This document shows, piece by piece, positions 30,087 to 39,870 of a stretch of 64,000 bases of DNA. The translations under genes were made by a program, and so were the position numbers. The notes under the pieces are model-generated. The model did no database searches. It saw nothing but the letters and a program-made list of their open reading frames with translations, and was not told the origin of the DNA. Within the stretch, counting starts at the first letter, position 1. The number at the start of each line of letters is the position of its first letter. This DNA comes from a bacterium. Its GTDB lineage: Bacteria > Pseudomonadota > Gammaproteobacteria > Burkholderiales > Thiobacillaceae. The stretch is from the NCBI GenBank assembly GCA_009772925.1, contig WOUQ01000002.1:62001-126000 (forward strand), read 5' to 3'.

Positions 30087-30917
30087 TCATAGTGCCATGT
30101 CGCGCAGCACCCGCCAAGCCCCCTGACGCGCCGCCCACTCGCGCGCCAGGGCAAGGAAACGGTCGGCCTCGCGCAGTGCACCGCCGGCCTCGAGGGCGCG
30201 GGCCTTGAGGTGGAGCAGGCGGACCTTTAGGTGATGCTGGCCGAAACGTTCGCCCTGTTCCAGGGCCTCCTCCAGCCAGACCAGGGACAGGGCGGGCGCG
30301 AGGTGGAAAGCGGCTTCGGCGTATACCGCCGCGGCGTGCGCTGCCTCGGCCGGCGCCTGTCGGCGCAACGCGGCGAGCGCCGCATGGGCGTCGGTGGCGG
30401 ACGCCGGCTGGCCGACGCGCAGGCGCGACCAGTACACCAACAGGGTGAGCCACGCGCCATGGAAGTCGTCTGCGGCCAGGGCCGCCTGCCAGGCAGTGTC
30501 CTCCGGCGGCAGCGGCCGGTCGCTGAGAAAGTGGAAATAGGCACGCCGCAGCAACGCGGCGGGAGCCGGGGGGCAGCCGGGCGGCGACACGTCGGGTGGC
30601 GGCGCGATGTCCTCGCCCATCCACCAGAGACAGCGGCGGCGCAGATCGTCGACGGCGGCCGCCAGCTCGGCGTCATCCTCCTCCAGAAATAGATCGGGCG
30701 ACAGATTGCGCAGGGCTTCCGGGAAGCGCCCCAAGCCGTACAGCGTCAGGCTCAGGGCCAGCGCCGCGCGAACGCTGGCGAGCCGGCCCTCGCCCCGCGC
30801 CAGCTCGGGCAGGCGCCAGGCGTAGGGATAGGCGCGGGCGGGGCCGAAGCGGGCATGCAGTTCCGTCCAGCGGGCGTGGCGCGCCGCGAACGGACTCGGT
30901 TGTGGCTGCCGGGGCAT
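30087..30917 (-). CDS. Hypothetical helical-repeat (TPR-like) protein
   Basis: Alanine-rich TPR-like sequence; lies between gpsA and the DUF294 gene. Confidence 0.65.
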   Translation of the reverse strand: MPRQPQPSPFAARHARWTELHARFGPARAYPYAWRLPELARGEGRLASVRAALALSLTLYGLGRFPEALRNLSPDLFLEEDDAELAAAVDDLRRRCLWWMGEDIAPPPDVSPPGCPPAPAALLRRAYFHFLSDRPLPPEDTAWQAALAADDFHGAWLTLLVYWSRLRVGQPASATDAHAALAALRRQAPAEAAHAAAVYAEAAFHLAPALSLVWLEEALEQGERFGQHHLKVRLLHLKARALEAGGALREADRFLALAREWAARQGAWRVLRDMAL

Positions 30918-30945
30918 GGGCGGCGTGGCCGGCTGCCCGGACGCG

Positions 30946-31935
30946 TCAGGCGCCTTCGTCCTTGAGGTCGCGCGCGAGCAGGGCGGCCACCGCCTCGCGC
31001 GGCGGCAGTTCCTGCCCGAGCACCCGTGCCACCGCCTCGGTGATGGGCATGTCGACGCCCAATTCGCGCGCCAGGGCGTCCACCTCGACGGCGGTGGTGG
31101 CGCCCTCGGCCACGTGCCCGAGTTCGCGCAGGGCACCTTCCGGGCTTTCGCCGGCGGCCAGGCGCTGGCCCAGTTGCCGGTTGCGCGAGAGGTCGCCGGT
31201 GCAGGTGAGGATGAGATCGCCCATGCCGGACAGACCCATGAAGGTTTCCGGACGCCCGCCCAGCTTGAGGCCGAGCCGGGTCAGCTCGGCCAGACCGCGC
31301 GTGATCAGCGCGGCGCGAGCGTTGAAGCCGAAGCCCAGGCCGTCGGAAATTCCGGCGGCGATGGCGATGACGTTCTTCACCGCGCCGCCCAGTTCCACGC
31401 CCACCACGTCGCTGCCGGAATAAAGGCGCAGGCGGGAATCGTGCAGCCGGCGCGCGACCTGCCGGGCGAAATCCGCGTCGTCGCTGGCCACGCTGAGCGC
31501 GGCGGGCAGGCCCTGCGCCACTTCCTTGGCGAAGCTGGGCCCCGACAGCACGGCAGCCGGCGGATGCTCGGGCCAGGTTTCCGCCAGCACCGCGTGCGGC
31601 AGCTTGCGCGTGCCGGTCTCCAGGCCCTTGCACAGCCACACCAGGGGCTGCCGCGCGCCGCAACGGCGCAACTCCAGGAGCAGGGCACGGAAGCCGTTGC
31701 TGGGCACGGCGGCGATGATCAGGTCGGCGTCCGCCAGCGCGGCGCCCAACTCGCCAGTCGGCGCCAGCCCCGCGGGCAGGGCGAAGCCCGGCAGATAGCG
31801 GTGATTCTCGCGGTCGCGCGCCATGGCCGCCGCGTGCTCGGCGGAACGCGTCCACAGCCTCACCGCATTGTGCCCGGCCAGGCGGATGGCCAAGCCGGTC
31901 CCCCAGGCGCCGGCGCCGAGAACGGCGATGCTCAC
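30946..31935 (-). CDS. gpsA: Glycerol-3-phosphate dehydrogenase [NAD(P)+]
   Basis: MSIAVLGAGAWGTGLAIRLAGHNAVRLWTRS; VGVELGGAVKNVIAIAAGISDGLGFGFNARAALITRGLAE. Confidence 0.97.
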   Translation of the reverse strand: MSIAVLGAGAWGTGLAIRLAGHNAVRLWTRSAEHAAAMARDRENHRYLPGFALPAGLAPTGELGAALADADLIIAAVPSNGFRALLLELRRCGARQPLVWLCKGLETGTRKLPHAVLAETWPEHPPAAVLSGPSFAKEVAQGLPAALSVASDDADFARQVARRLHDSRLRLYSGSDVVGVELGGAVKNVIAIAAGISDGLGFGFNARAALITRGLAELTRLGLKLGGRPETFMGLSGMGDLILTCTGDLSRNRQLGQRLAAGESPEGALRELGHVAEGATTAVEVDALARELGVDMPITEAVARVLGQELPPREAVAALLARDLKDEGA

Positions 31936-31992
31936 CGGGCCACCCGCTCGTCGCCGCGCGCTGGGCTCATGCGGACCATGCCCGGCGCGGGG

Positions 31993-32469
31993 TCAGTTCG
32001 GTTGCTGCGTTTGCTGCTGCTGCAGGGCCTGCTGCTGCTGCATGTACATCACCTCGAAATTGACGGGTTGCAGCATCAGCGGCGGGAATCCCGCCTTCAG
32101 CACGGCGTCGGACACCGCCTCGCGGGCGTAGGGGAAGAGGATGTTGGGGCAGCCGATGCCGAGGGCCGGCTCCATCGCCTCCTGCGGCACGTTCTGGATG
32201 CGGAAGATGCCGGCCTGTTGCAGTTCCACCAGGAAGGCGGCCTTGTCCTTGATCTTGGCGTTGATGGTCAGGGTCAGGATGGTCTGGTAGATGCCGTTGG
32301 CGGCATCCACGGGCGCGCTCTGGGTGTTGAGCTGCATGTCGATCTGCGGCTGGTCCCTTTCCAGGAAGATGGCGGGCGCGTTGGGCACCTCGACGGAGAG
32401 ATCCTTGACGTAGATCTTCTCGATCTGGAAGACGGGCAGGGCTTGTTGTTGCGGTTGCTGATCGGTCAT
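31993..32469 (-). CDS. secB: Protein-export chaperone SecB
   Basis: PVFQIEKIYVKDLSVEVPNAPAIFLERDQPQIDMQLNTQS; IGCPNILFPYAREAVSDAV. Confidence 0.96.
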   Translation of the reverse strand: MTDQQPQQQALPVFQIEKIYVKDLSVEVPNAPAIFLERDQPQIDMQLNTQSAPVDAANGIYQTILTLTINAKIKDKAAFLVELQQAGIFRIQNVPQEAMEPALGIGCPNILFPYAREAVSDAVLKAGFPPLMLQPVNFEVMYMQQQQALQQQQTQQPN

Positions 32470-32537
32470 GACGGGATCCGGGTTGGAAAGAAGGCCGGGA
32501 ATTATAGCCTTTCACCATTACGGCTTCGCGGACCCCT

Positions 32538-32957
32538 TCAATACCGCGCCAGCCAGGCCTGCAACTGTTGCGGCGGCAACGCGCCAGCCACACGGTCCAC
32601 TTCCTGCCCGCCCTTGAACAGGGCCAGCGTGGGAATGCTGCGGATGCCGTGGCGGGCGGCCAGCCCCTGTTCCGCCTCCGTGTTCACCTTGGCGAAGCGC
32701 ACCCGGTCCAGGTACTGGCCGGCCATCTGCGCGAAGGTGGGGGCGAACATCTTGCAGGGGCCGCACCAGGGCGCCCAGAAATCCACCAGCACGGGCAGTT
32801 CGTTTCTGGCGATGAACTTGTCGAAGTTCGCGGCAATGAGTTCGACGGGATGGGCGGGCAGGACTTCGGCGCCGCATTTGCCGCACTTCGGTTGCTGCTT
32901 CAGGCGATCGTCGGGCACGCGGTTGACCGCGCCGCAGTGGGGACAGACGAGTTCCAT
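32538..32957 (-). CDS. trxC: Thioredoxin 2 (N-terminal zinc ribbon)
   Basis: CPHCGAVNRVPDDRL...CGKCG; VDFWAPWCGPCKMFAPTFA. Confidence 0.93.
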   Translation of the reverse strand: MELVCPHCGAVNRVPDDRLKQQPKCGKCGAEVLPAHPVELIAANFDKFIARNELPVLVDFWAPWCGPCKMFAPTFAQMAGQYLDRVRFAKVNTEAEQGLAARHGIRSIPTLALFKGGQEVDRVAGALPPQQLQAWLARY

Positions 32958-33030
32958 GACTGGGCTCCGTGCATCAGGACACTGCAACCAAAATGGCGGC
33001 GCACCGCCGCGAATTCAAGCGCCTTGAGAC

Positions 33031-33288
33031 TCAGGCGGCGAGCAGGGGATCCAGTTCGCCGGCCGCGTCCAGCGCGGAAATGTCGTCGAAGCCGCCGACG
33101 TGACGGTCGCCGATGTAGATCTGCGGCACCGTACGGCGGCCGGTGATGCGGATCATCTCGTCGCGCTGTGCCGGATCGAGGTCGATGCGGATCTTCTCGA
33201 TCTGGCTGACGCCCTTCTTGTTCAACAGCTTCTCGGCCATGATGCAGTAAGGGCATACGGCGGTGCAGTACATCTTCACGGGGGGCAT
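33031..33288 (-). CDS. grxC: Glutaredoxin 3
   Basis: VKMYCTAVCPYCIMAEKLLNKKGV; RRTVPQIYIGDRHVGGFDDI. Confidence 0.95.
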   Translation of the reverse strand: MPPVKMYCTAVCPYCIMAEKLLNKKGVSQIEKIRIDLDPAQRDEMIRITGRRTVPQIYIGDRHVGGFDDISALDAAGELDPLLAA

Positions 33289-33331
33289 TGCGTGTCCTTT
33301 CCAGTGGGGCCGAGAAACCACCTGCTCGCGT

Positions 33332-33742
33332 CTACTTTTCTCTCGGCAGTCCGGCCTGTTCCCAGGCCTGCATGCCGCCGGCCAGGTTGTGCACGTTCTC
33401 GAAGCCGGCCTTGCGCAGCAGGCCGCAGGCGTGCCGGGAGCGGTTGCCGCTGCGGCATACGGCGACGATGGGCTTGTCCTTGAACTTGTCCAGATCGCCC
33501 ATGCGGTTCTTCAACTGGCCGAGGGGCACGTGCTTGGCCTTGGCGATATGGCCGTCGGCCCATTCGGATTGCTCGCGCACGTCCAGCACCAGGGCATCCT
33601 CGTGGTTGAACAGCAACACCGCCTCCTGCGGGCCCACCTGCTTGATGCCCGAGAGCCGGCCGAACAGGCCGCCGCCGAACAACATGAAGCCGGAAACCAC
33701 GACCAGCAGGATGAGCCAGATGTTTTGCAGTACGAATTCCAT
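33332..33742 (-). CDS. Membrane-anchored rhodanese-like protein (YibN-like)
   Basis: N-terminal TM; LVLDVREQSEWADGHI; active loop VCRSGNRS. Confidence 0.92.
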   Translation of the reverse strand: MEFVLQNIWLILLVVVSGFMLFGGGLFGRLSGIKQVGPQEAVLLFNHEDALVLDVREQSEWADGHIAKAKHVPLGQLKNRMGDLDKFKDKPIVAVCRSGNRSRHACGLLRKAGFENVHNLAGGMQAWEQAGLPREK

Positions 33743-33782
33743 GGGTTACGGCGGCAAGAAAGTGAAGGCCGCGATTCTAACC

Positions 33783-34007
33783 TCAGTTGCAGGAGGCGCC
33801 GGCTTCCTTGAAGCCCATCTTCTTGAGAATGCCGACCAGCGGACAGAAGTTGGTGAAGCCGGACTGAAACAGATTGAGGCCGACGAAGGCGGTGAACCAC
33901 ATCCAGCTCACCTGCGTCAGGTCGGCCTGACCCATCATGTGGGCGAGGCCCAGCGACAGCAGGATGAAGAAACCGGCGACGATGCGGACAATGTTCTCGA
34001 TGCTCAT
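33783..34007 (-). CDS. DUF2892 (YgaP transmembrane-type) membrane protein
   Basis: NIVRIVAGFFILLSLGLAH...WMWFTAFVGLNLFQSGFTNFCPLVGILKKMG. Confidence 0.9.
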   Translation of the reverse strand: MSIENIVRIVAGFFILLSLGLAHMMGQADLTQVSWMWFTAFVGLNLFQSGFTNFCPLVGILKKMGFKEAGASCN

Positions 34008-34043
34008 GGGAAGCTCCTTACAGGTCAGTTGAGAGTGGGGGGG

Positions 34044-37000
34044 TCATGCGGCGGCGGACGGCTGGCGGCGCTGCCACAGCAGGTACAGCAAGGGGATCAC
34101 CACCAGGGTCAGCGCCGTCGAGGCGAAGGTGCCGAAGATCAGCGATACGGCGAGACCGCCGAACACCGGGTCGGTGACCATGATCGCCGAGGCGGCGATG
34201 ATCGCCAGCGCGGTGAGCAGGATCGGGCGGAAGCGCACGGCGCCGGCCTCCATCACCGCCTCTTCCAGCGAGTAGCCCTGGCGGCGGTAGTCGAGGATGA
34301 AGTCGATCAGGAGCAGCGAGTTGCGCACCACCACGCCGGCCAGGGCGATGACGCCGATCATCGAGGTGGCGGTGAAGGCCTGACCCATCGCCCAGTGGCC
34401 GGGGAAGACGCCGACCAGGGTGAGCGGGATGGCGCCCATGACGATGATCGGCAGCATGAACGACTTGTAGTAGGCGGTGAGCGTCAGGTAGATCAGCACC
34501 AGGGCGACGATGAAGGCGGAGCCGAGGTCGCGGAACACGTCGAGGGTGAGGCGCATCTCGCCGCCCCACAGCAGCGTGTAATCCACCACATCCTTCGGCT
34601 GCGCCTCGGTGAAGCCGAGGTTGCCGGTGGTGAAGGTGGCGCCGCCGGGCAGGGGCTTGCCGTCCAGCATCTGGTCGAGCGCGAGCACCGCATAGACCGG
34701 GCTGGATTTCAGCATCTCGCCGCCGACCATGACGTTGGCGTGCAGGTCGCGCGCGTGGATCGGCTTCGCCTCCGTTTCCCGCTCCACCGTGGCGATGGCG
34801 GACAGCGGGATCTGCGCGCCCTGCGCGTTGGCGACGCGCAGGCTGAGCAGGGCGGCCGGGTCGGCGCGCTGTGCGCGCGGCAGGCGCACGCTGATGTCGA
34901 TCGGTTCACGCGCGTCGACCACGTGCAGGGTGCCCATCTTGAAGCCGGACACGAAGTCGCGCAGCAGCTTGGCGACCTGCGCCGGAGCGACGCCGGCGAG
35001 CATGGCCTTCTCGGCGTCGACGCGCACGCGGTAGCCGTGGACGTCGGCGGTGACGCTGTCGTCGACGTTGATCAGGCCGTAGACCTGCTCGAAGGCGTCG
35101 CGCACCTCGCCGGCGGCGCTGCGCAATGCGTTGTAGTCGGGTCCGTACAGTTCGGCCAGCACTTGCGAGGGCACCGGCGGTCCGGGCGGCGTTTCGTAGA
35201 TCTTGATGCGCGCCTCCGGATAAGCCGCGCGTACGTCGCGCAGCGCCGTATAGAACTCATCGGCAATTTCGTGCGAGGACAGCGAACGGTCGTGCTTGTC
35301 GCTCAGATTGACGCGGATCTGCGCCAGGTTTTCGCCGCGCTTGAGCATGTCGCCGCGCACCAGGGCGGCGAAGTCGATGGGCGCGGCCATGCCGACGAAG
35401 GCCTGGTAATCGGCCACCTCGGGGTGGCGCGCCAGGGTATCACCCAGGGCGCGGGCGACGCCGTCGGTGGCGGCCAGCGCGGTGCCGGCCGGCATGTCCA
35501 CCTGCAGCAGCATGGAGTTGGTGTTGTCGTTGGGCAGCATCTTCAGCTCGACGCCCAGCGGCGACAGCGGTCCGTTCATGCCGGCGGGACGCATGAACTG
35601 CCAGGCCGGCATGAGCATGGCGCCGATCAGCAGGCCGAGCACCACCAGGAAGAGCAGGTTGCGCTTGGCCGCGCTCTCCATCAACGGACGCGCCACCGCC
35701 AGATACATGCGGCGCAGCGGATCCGCCTCGGCGTGGCCGTGGTCCTCCAGGCTTTCCCGCTTCTCCATCTCGCGCAAGGCCTTGCCGCGCAGCGCCCGGC
35801 GCGCCGCCCAGGGCACCACCGAGTAGGCGATGAGCAGCGAGGCCAGCATGGCCACCGGCACGTTGATGGGAATGGGCCGCATGAAGGGGCCCATCATGCC
35901 GGTGACGAAGGCCATCGGGATGAAGGCGAGGATCACCGCCAGGGTGGCGACGTTGGTGGGGTTGCCGATCTCGTTGGTGGCGTTGACCAGGGTCTTGCCG
36001 AACTCCTCCATCTTCACCTTGCCGTGGTGCAGGTGGCGGTGGATGTTCTCGATGACGACGATGGAGTCATCCACCAGCAGACCCAGCGCGAGGATCAGAG
36101 CGAACAGGGTGATGCGGTTGATGGTCTGGCCGAGCACCAGGCCGACCGCCAGGACGATGAACAGGATGAGCGGGATGGTCAGGGTGACGATGCCCGCCTC
36201 GCGCCAGCCGAGAAACCACCACATCAGCAGGATCACCGTGAAGATGGCGATGCCGAGGTGCTCGACCAGCAGGTTGACGGCGGCGTCGGCGCGCTCGCCG
36301 TCGTCGCGCGTGATGGTCACCTCGATCCCTTCGGGGATGGCCTGGCGCTTGAGATCATCCAGTTTGCCCTGCACGGCGGCGGCGACGTCGACCGCGTTGG
36401 TGCCGGCCTTCTTGGCGATGGCCAGGGTCACCGCTGCCGAGGTACCGTCGCGCGCGGCCTTGCCGGCGGCCGGACCGAAACCGATCCAGGTCGCCTCTTC
36501 CACCTCGGCGCCGCCCTGCTCGACGCGCGCGATGTCACGCAGATACACCGGGCGCCCCTGGGAGACGCCGACGACGATGGCGCCCACCTCCTCGGGACTA
36601 CCCAGGAAACCGTCCAGGCGCAGTGGCGTGGCGCGGTTGTCGCGCGTCAGCGTGCCCAGCGGCGCCGACACGTTGGCGCCGCGCAGGGCCTGGTCGACGC
36701 GGTCAAGGCTGAGGCCGGCGCCCGTCAGGCGCTGCGGGTCGATCCATACGTTGAGGGCCGGCGCACGGCCGCCGATGAGCTGGGTGAACGACACGCCCGG
36801 CGCGTTGCGCAGGTGTTCCAGCAGGCGCGCACCAATCTCGCGCAGGACGCGGTCGTCGTGCTCGCGCGAACTCAGCGTGACGGTCAGGATGGGCACGTCG
36901 TCGACGTTGATCGGCTTGATGATGGGCTCGTTGGCGCCGGGCGGAATGCGATCCATGTTCTGCACGAGCTGGTTGTAAAGCTTCACCAGGCTCTGTTCCT

Positions 37001-37331
37001 GATCCTCGCCCACCTCGAACTGCACGGTGACCACGCCGTAGTCGTTGGCCGCGTAGCCATAGCTGTGGTCGACGCCGGACTGGGCGTGCATGATCGCCTG
37101 CAGCGGCTTGACGATCAGGTTGTTGACCTCCTCGGCGGAGGCGCCCGGCTTGGTGACGACGATGTTGGCCGCCGGCACCACGATCTGCGGGTTGTATTCG
37201 CGCGGCGTCAGGCCCAGCGCCAGCATCCCCAGCATGAACAGGCCGAGGATGACCAGGGGCGTGATCTTGGATTCGAGGAAGGCGTCGGCCAGCTTGCCGG
37301 CGATGTTGATCTGCGAACCATTCATGGACAT
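34044..37331 (-). CDS. RND efflux transporter permease subunit (AcrB/MexF superfamily)
   Basis: 1095 aa; two TM bundles; TPREYNPQIVVPAANIVVTKPGASAEEVNNLIVKPLQ; GLLVDDSIVVIENIHRH. Confidence 0.95.
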   Translation of the reverse strand: MSMNGSQINIAGKLADAFLESKITPLVILGLFMLGMLALGLTPREYNPQIVVPAANIVVTKPGASAEEVNNLIVKPLQAIMHAQSGVDHSYGYAANDYGVVTVQFEVGEDQEQSLVKLYNQLVQNMDRIPPGANEPIIKPINVDDVPILTVTLSSREHDDRVLREIGARLLEHLRNAPGVSFTQLIGGRAPALNVWIDPQRLTGAGLSLDRVDQALRGANVSAPLGTLTRDNRATPLRLDGFLGSPEEVGAIVVGVSQGRPVYLRDIARVEQGGAEVEEATWIGFGPAAGKAARDGTSAAVTLAIAKKAGTNAVDVAAAVQGKLDDLKRQAIPEGIEVTITRDDGERADAAVNLLVEHLGIAIFTVILLMWWFLGWREAGIVTLTIPLILFIVLAVGLVLGQTINRITLFALILALGLLVDDSIVVIENIHRHLHHGKVKMEEFGKTLVNATNEIGNPTNVATLAVILAFIPMAFVTGMMGPFMRPIPINVPVAMLASLLIAYSVVPWAARRALRGKALREMEKRESLEDHGHAEADPLRRMYLAVARPLMESAAKRNLLFLVVLGLLIGAMLMPAWQFMRPAGMNGPLSPLGVELKMLPNDNTNSMLLQVDMPAGTALAATDGVARALGDTLARHPEVADYQAFVGMAAPIDFAALVRGDMLKRGENLAQIRVNLSDKHDRSLSSHEIADEFYTALRDVRAAYPEARIKIYETPPGPPVPSQVLAELYGPDYNALRSAAGEVRDAFEQVYGLINVDDSVTADVHGYRVRVDAEKAMLAGVAPAQVAKLLRDFVSGFKMGTLHVVDAREPIDISVRLPRAQRADPAALLSLRVANAQGAQIPLSAIATVERETEAKPIHARDLHANVMVGGEMLKSSPVYAVLALDQMLDGKPLPGGATFTTGNLGFTEAQPKDVVDYTLLWGGEMRLTLDVFRDLGSAFIVALVLIYLTLTAYYKSFMLPIIVMGAIPLTLVGVFPGHWAMGQAFTATSMIGVIALAGVVVRNSLLLIDFILDYRRQGYSLEEAVMEAGAVRFRPILLTALAIIAASAIMVTDPVFGGLAVSLIFGTFASTALTLVVIPLLYLLWQRRQPSAAA

Positions 37332-37356
37332 GGCGCGTTTCCCTCTCGTCGGGCGC

Positions 37357-38418
37357 TCAGGCGCCGGCCTTGTCGCCGGATTCCAGCTGCTCCAGGGCGC
37401 CGCCGGTTACGACGCGCTCGCCGGCGGCAAGTCCCGCCTGCACCTCGACCGCGCCGTCCTGGCGGGTACCGGCGCGCACCATGCGGAAACGCGCGATGCC
37501 GTCGGCGCCGACCACGAACACACCCTCGATGCCGGCCCGACGCACCAGGGCGGCGGCCGGCACCGTCAGCACCTCGCGTTCGCCGGCGGGGAAGAGGACG
37601 CGCGCGAACAGGCCGCTCTTCAGGCCGGCGCCGGCGATGTCGAGCTTGACCAGGAAGGTGCGGGTGACCGGATCGGCGGCGGGCGACACGCGCGCCAGGC
37701 GGGCGGACAGCGGGCGCTCCTGGCCCTCCACCTCGACCAGAATCTGCGCGCCGGGCTTGAGACCACCCAGCACCGGTTCGGGAACCTGGGTCTCCACCTG
37801 AAGGCGGCCGGGATTCTCCACCACCAGCACCGGACGTCCGGGCGCCGCCAGATCGCCCGCGTGCGCCAGCTTGCGCGTGACCACGCCGGCGATGGGCGAG
37901 GTGACGCTGGCGTAGCGCAACTGGCCGGTGGCGGTGTCGAGCCCGGCGCGGGCCTGGTTCAGACGGGATTCGGCGATGTCGTGCTGCAGCTTCATCTTTT
38001 CGAACTGCTGGCGGGTGACCGCCTCTTCCTTGTACAGGGCCTCGAAGCGCTTGTACTCCAGGCTGGCGTCGGCCAGCGCGTCCTCGGCCTGCTTGACGCC
38101 GGCGCGGGACTGCTGCACCTGGCCCTGCAGATCGACGGGATCGACGCTGAACAGGCGCTGCCCGACTGCCACGCTCTGTCCTTCTGCCACGTCGATGGAA
38201 CGGATGTAACCCATCAGGCGGGAAGCCACCTGGACCTGCTGTTCCGCCACCAGCGTGGCGGGCGCGGGCTGATAGGCGGCGACGCGCAGGAGCGCCGCCG
38301 GCGCGGTTTCCACCGGCACGACGCGCGGCGCGGCGGCCTGGCCGGAGGCCGGGTCCTGGTTGCCGCAGCCGGCGAGGAGCGCAGCGATAAAAAGGGAAAT
38401 GGGCAATTGTTTCAACAT
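37357..38418 (-). CDS. RND periplasmic adaptor (membrane fusion) lipoprotein
   Basis: LLAGC lipobox; VQVASRLMGYIRSIDVAEGQSVAVGQRLFSVDPVDLQGQVQQSRAGV. Confidence 0.93.
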   Translation of the reverse strand: MLKQLPISLFIAALLAGCGNQDPASGQAAAPRVVPVETAPAALLRVAAYQPAPATLVAEQQVQVASRLMGYIRSIDVAEGQSVAVGQRLFSVDPVDLQGQVQQSRAGVKQAEDALADASLEYKRFEALYKEEAVTRQQFEKMKLQHDIAESRLNQARAGLDTATGQLRYASVTSPIAGVVTRKLAHAGDLAAPGRPVLVVENPGRLQVETQVPEPVLGGLKPGAQILVEVEGQERPLSARLARVSPAADPVTRTFLVKLDIAGAGLKSGLFARVLFPAGEREVLTVPAAALVRRAGIEGVFVVGADGIARFRMVRAGTRQDGAVEVQAGLAAGERVVTGGALEQLESGDKAGA

Positions 38419-38431
38419 GGTCCGATCCCCA

Positions 38432-39778
38432 TCAAAGTTGGTCCAAATCCAGCAGGCCGGCGGCGTGCAGCACCTGCCCGCGGCTCACCGAAAGGTCGAA
38501 GCGCGCGGTGGCCAGGTCGGCGCGCGCCCGGTCGAGCAGCGTCTGCGCGGAAAGCAGGTCGACCAGGGTGGTGACGCCGTTCTCGTAGCGCAGCTTGGTG
38601 AGGCGCTGCACCTCCTCGGCCTCCCTCGCCGCCTCCTCGCGCGCCGCCAGCCGCTCTTCGGCCTCCAGCGCGCGGCGGCGCGCCTCGGTCAGGCCGAAGA
38701 TGACGCCATCCTCGGCCTGGCGCAGGCGCGCGACCTGCTCCATGCGCGCCGCCTGGGCTCGGTCAATGGCAGCGTTGTTGGAGCCGCCATCGAACAGATT
38801 CCACGACACGCTGCCACCCAGGGTGTAGGACGAGGCATCGAAGCCGAGATTTTCGTCATTCCAGTCCTGGCGTGCCATGACGTTGACCTGCGGCAGCTTG
38901 GCGCCCCGCGCGGCCAGTGCCGCGGCCTGCATCGCCTCGACCTGGGCGCGCAAGGCGCGCAGCCCGGGATGCGTGGCCAGGGCCTGCTCGCGCAACGACT
39001 CCAGGCCACCCTCCGGCAATTTCAGCCGCGCTTCGTCGCCCACATCGACCGTCTCGGCGAGACCGCGGCCCATCAGCAGCTTCAGACGGTCCAGGGCGGT
39101 GGCCTCATGGCGCCGTGCTTCGCTGACGCGCAACCGGGCGTTCTCCAGATTCACCCGCGCCGACAACACATCGCTGCGCACCGCCATGCCCTGCTTGTGC
39201 AGATTGCCGGCGGCGCGCGCGTATTCCGTCGCGGCCGCCTGCGCCCTTTCGCTGACGCGCAGGTTGGCGCGGGCCAAATGCACGCCCTGGTAGGCCTCCA
39301 GCACGTCCAGCAGCACGCTCTGCCGCGCCGCCAGATCGCCGTCGCGGGCAGCGCGGGCGTAGGCGCGGGCCTCATCCTGACGAGCGCTGATCTGGCCGCC
39401 GCTATAGACGGGAGCGGTGACCTCGACACGGCTATTGAAATTGCTTATTGATGAAGGGTCGTTCAGCGTCGCCGGATTGAAATCCGACGCCTTGATCCGT
39501 TCCTGCCCCAGCCTCAGGCCAAAAGCGGCGAGGGGGTCATTGGTCTGCGTGGCATTGAGGGAAACGGTGACACGCGGCAGACGCGAGCCATCGACCTGAC
39601 GTGTTCCCGCCTCGGCCTGCGCCACCCGCGCCTGGCTGGCCGCCATGTCGGGGTTGCCCGCCAGCGCGGCCTCGGCCGCCCGACGCAGAGTCAGGGTCTC
39701 CGCCGCCGCCACGCCCCAGGCCAGGGCCAGGGCCAGGCTGACGGCGAGCATGTTGCCGATCAATCGTGCAATCCGCAT
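38432..39778 (-). CDS. TolC family outer-membrane efflux protein
   Basis: Signal peptide; LTLRRAAEAALAGNPDMAASQARVAQAEAGTRQVDGSRLPRVTVS. Confidence 0.93.
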   Translation of the reverse strand: MRIARLIGNMLAVSLALALAWGVAAAETLTLRRAAEAALAGNPDMAASQARVAQAEAGTRQVDGSRLPRVTVSLNATQTNDPLAAFGLRLGQERIKASDFNPATLNDPSSISNFNSRVEVTAPVYSGGQISARQDEARAYARAARDGDLAARQSVLLDVLEAYQGVHLARANLRVSERAQAAATEYARAAGNLHKQGMAVRSDVLSARVNLENARLRVSEARRHEATALDRLKLLMGRGLAETVDVGDEARLKLPEGGLESLREQALATHPGLRALRAQVEAMQAAALAARGAKLPQVNVMARQDWNDENLGFDASSYTLGGSVSWNLFDGGSNNAAIDRAQAARMEQVARLRQAEDGVIFGLTEARRRALEAEERLAAREEAAREAEEVQRLTKLRYENGVTTLVDLLSAQTLLDRARADLATARFDLSVSRGQVLHAAGLLDLDQL

Positions 39779-39819
39779 GTCACACCTCTTGCATGCCGAC
39801 CCGGGGGCGGGCGCTGAAG

Positions 39820-39837
39820 TATTAGAGGACGCTAATA
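39820..39837. promoter_or_regulatory. Inverted repeat in the RND operon promoter
   Basis: TATTAG-aggacg-CTAATA, perfect 6-bp arms, 6-bp spacer. Confidence 0.5.
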
Positions 39838-39852
39838 TTAAAGATAAAATAA

Positions 39853-39870
39853 ACTTATGGCAAGATAAGT
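39853..39870. promoter_or_regulatory. Second inverted repeat in the RND operon promoter
   Basis: ACTTAT-ggcaag-ATAAGT, perfect 6-bp arms, 6-bp spacer; center 33 bp from the first. Confidence 0.5.

Noticed and set aside
33288-37649. 1453-aa plus-strand ORF
   Set aside because: Antisense shadow of the RND permease and adaptor; low-complexity His/Asp/Gly-rich composition typical of high-GC antisense frames.
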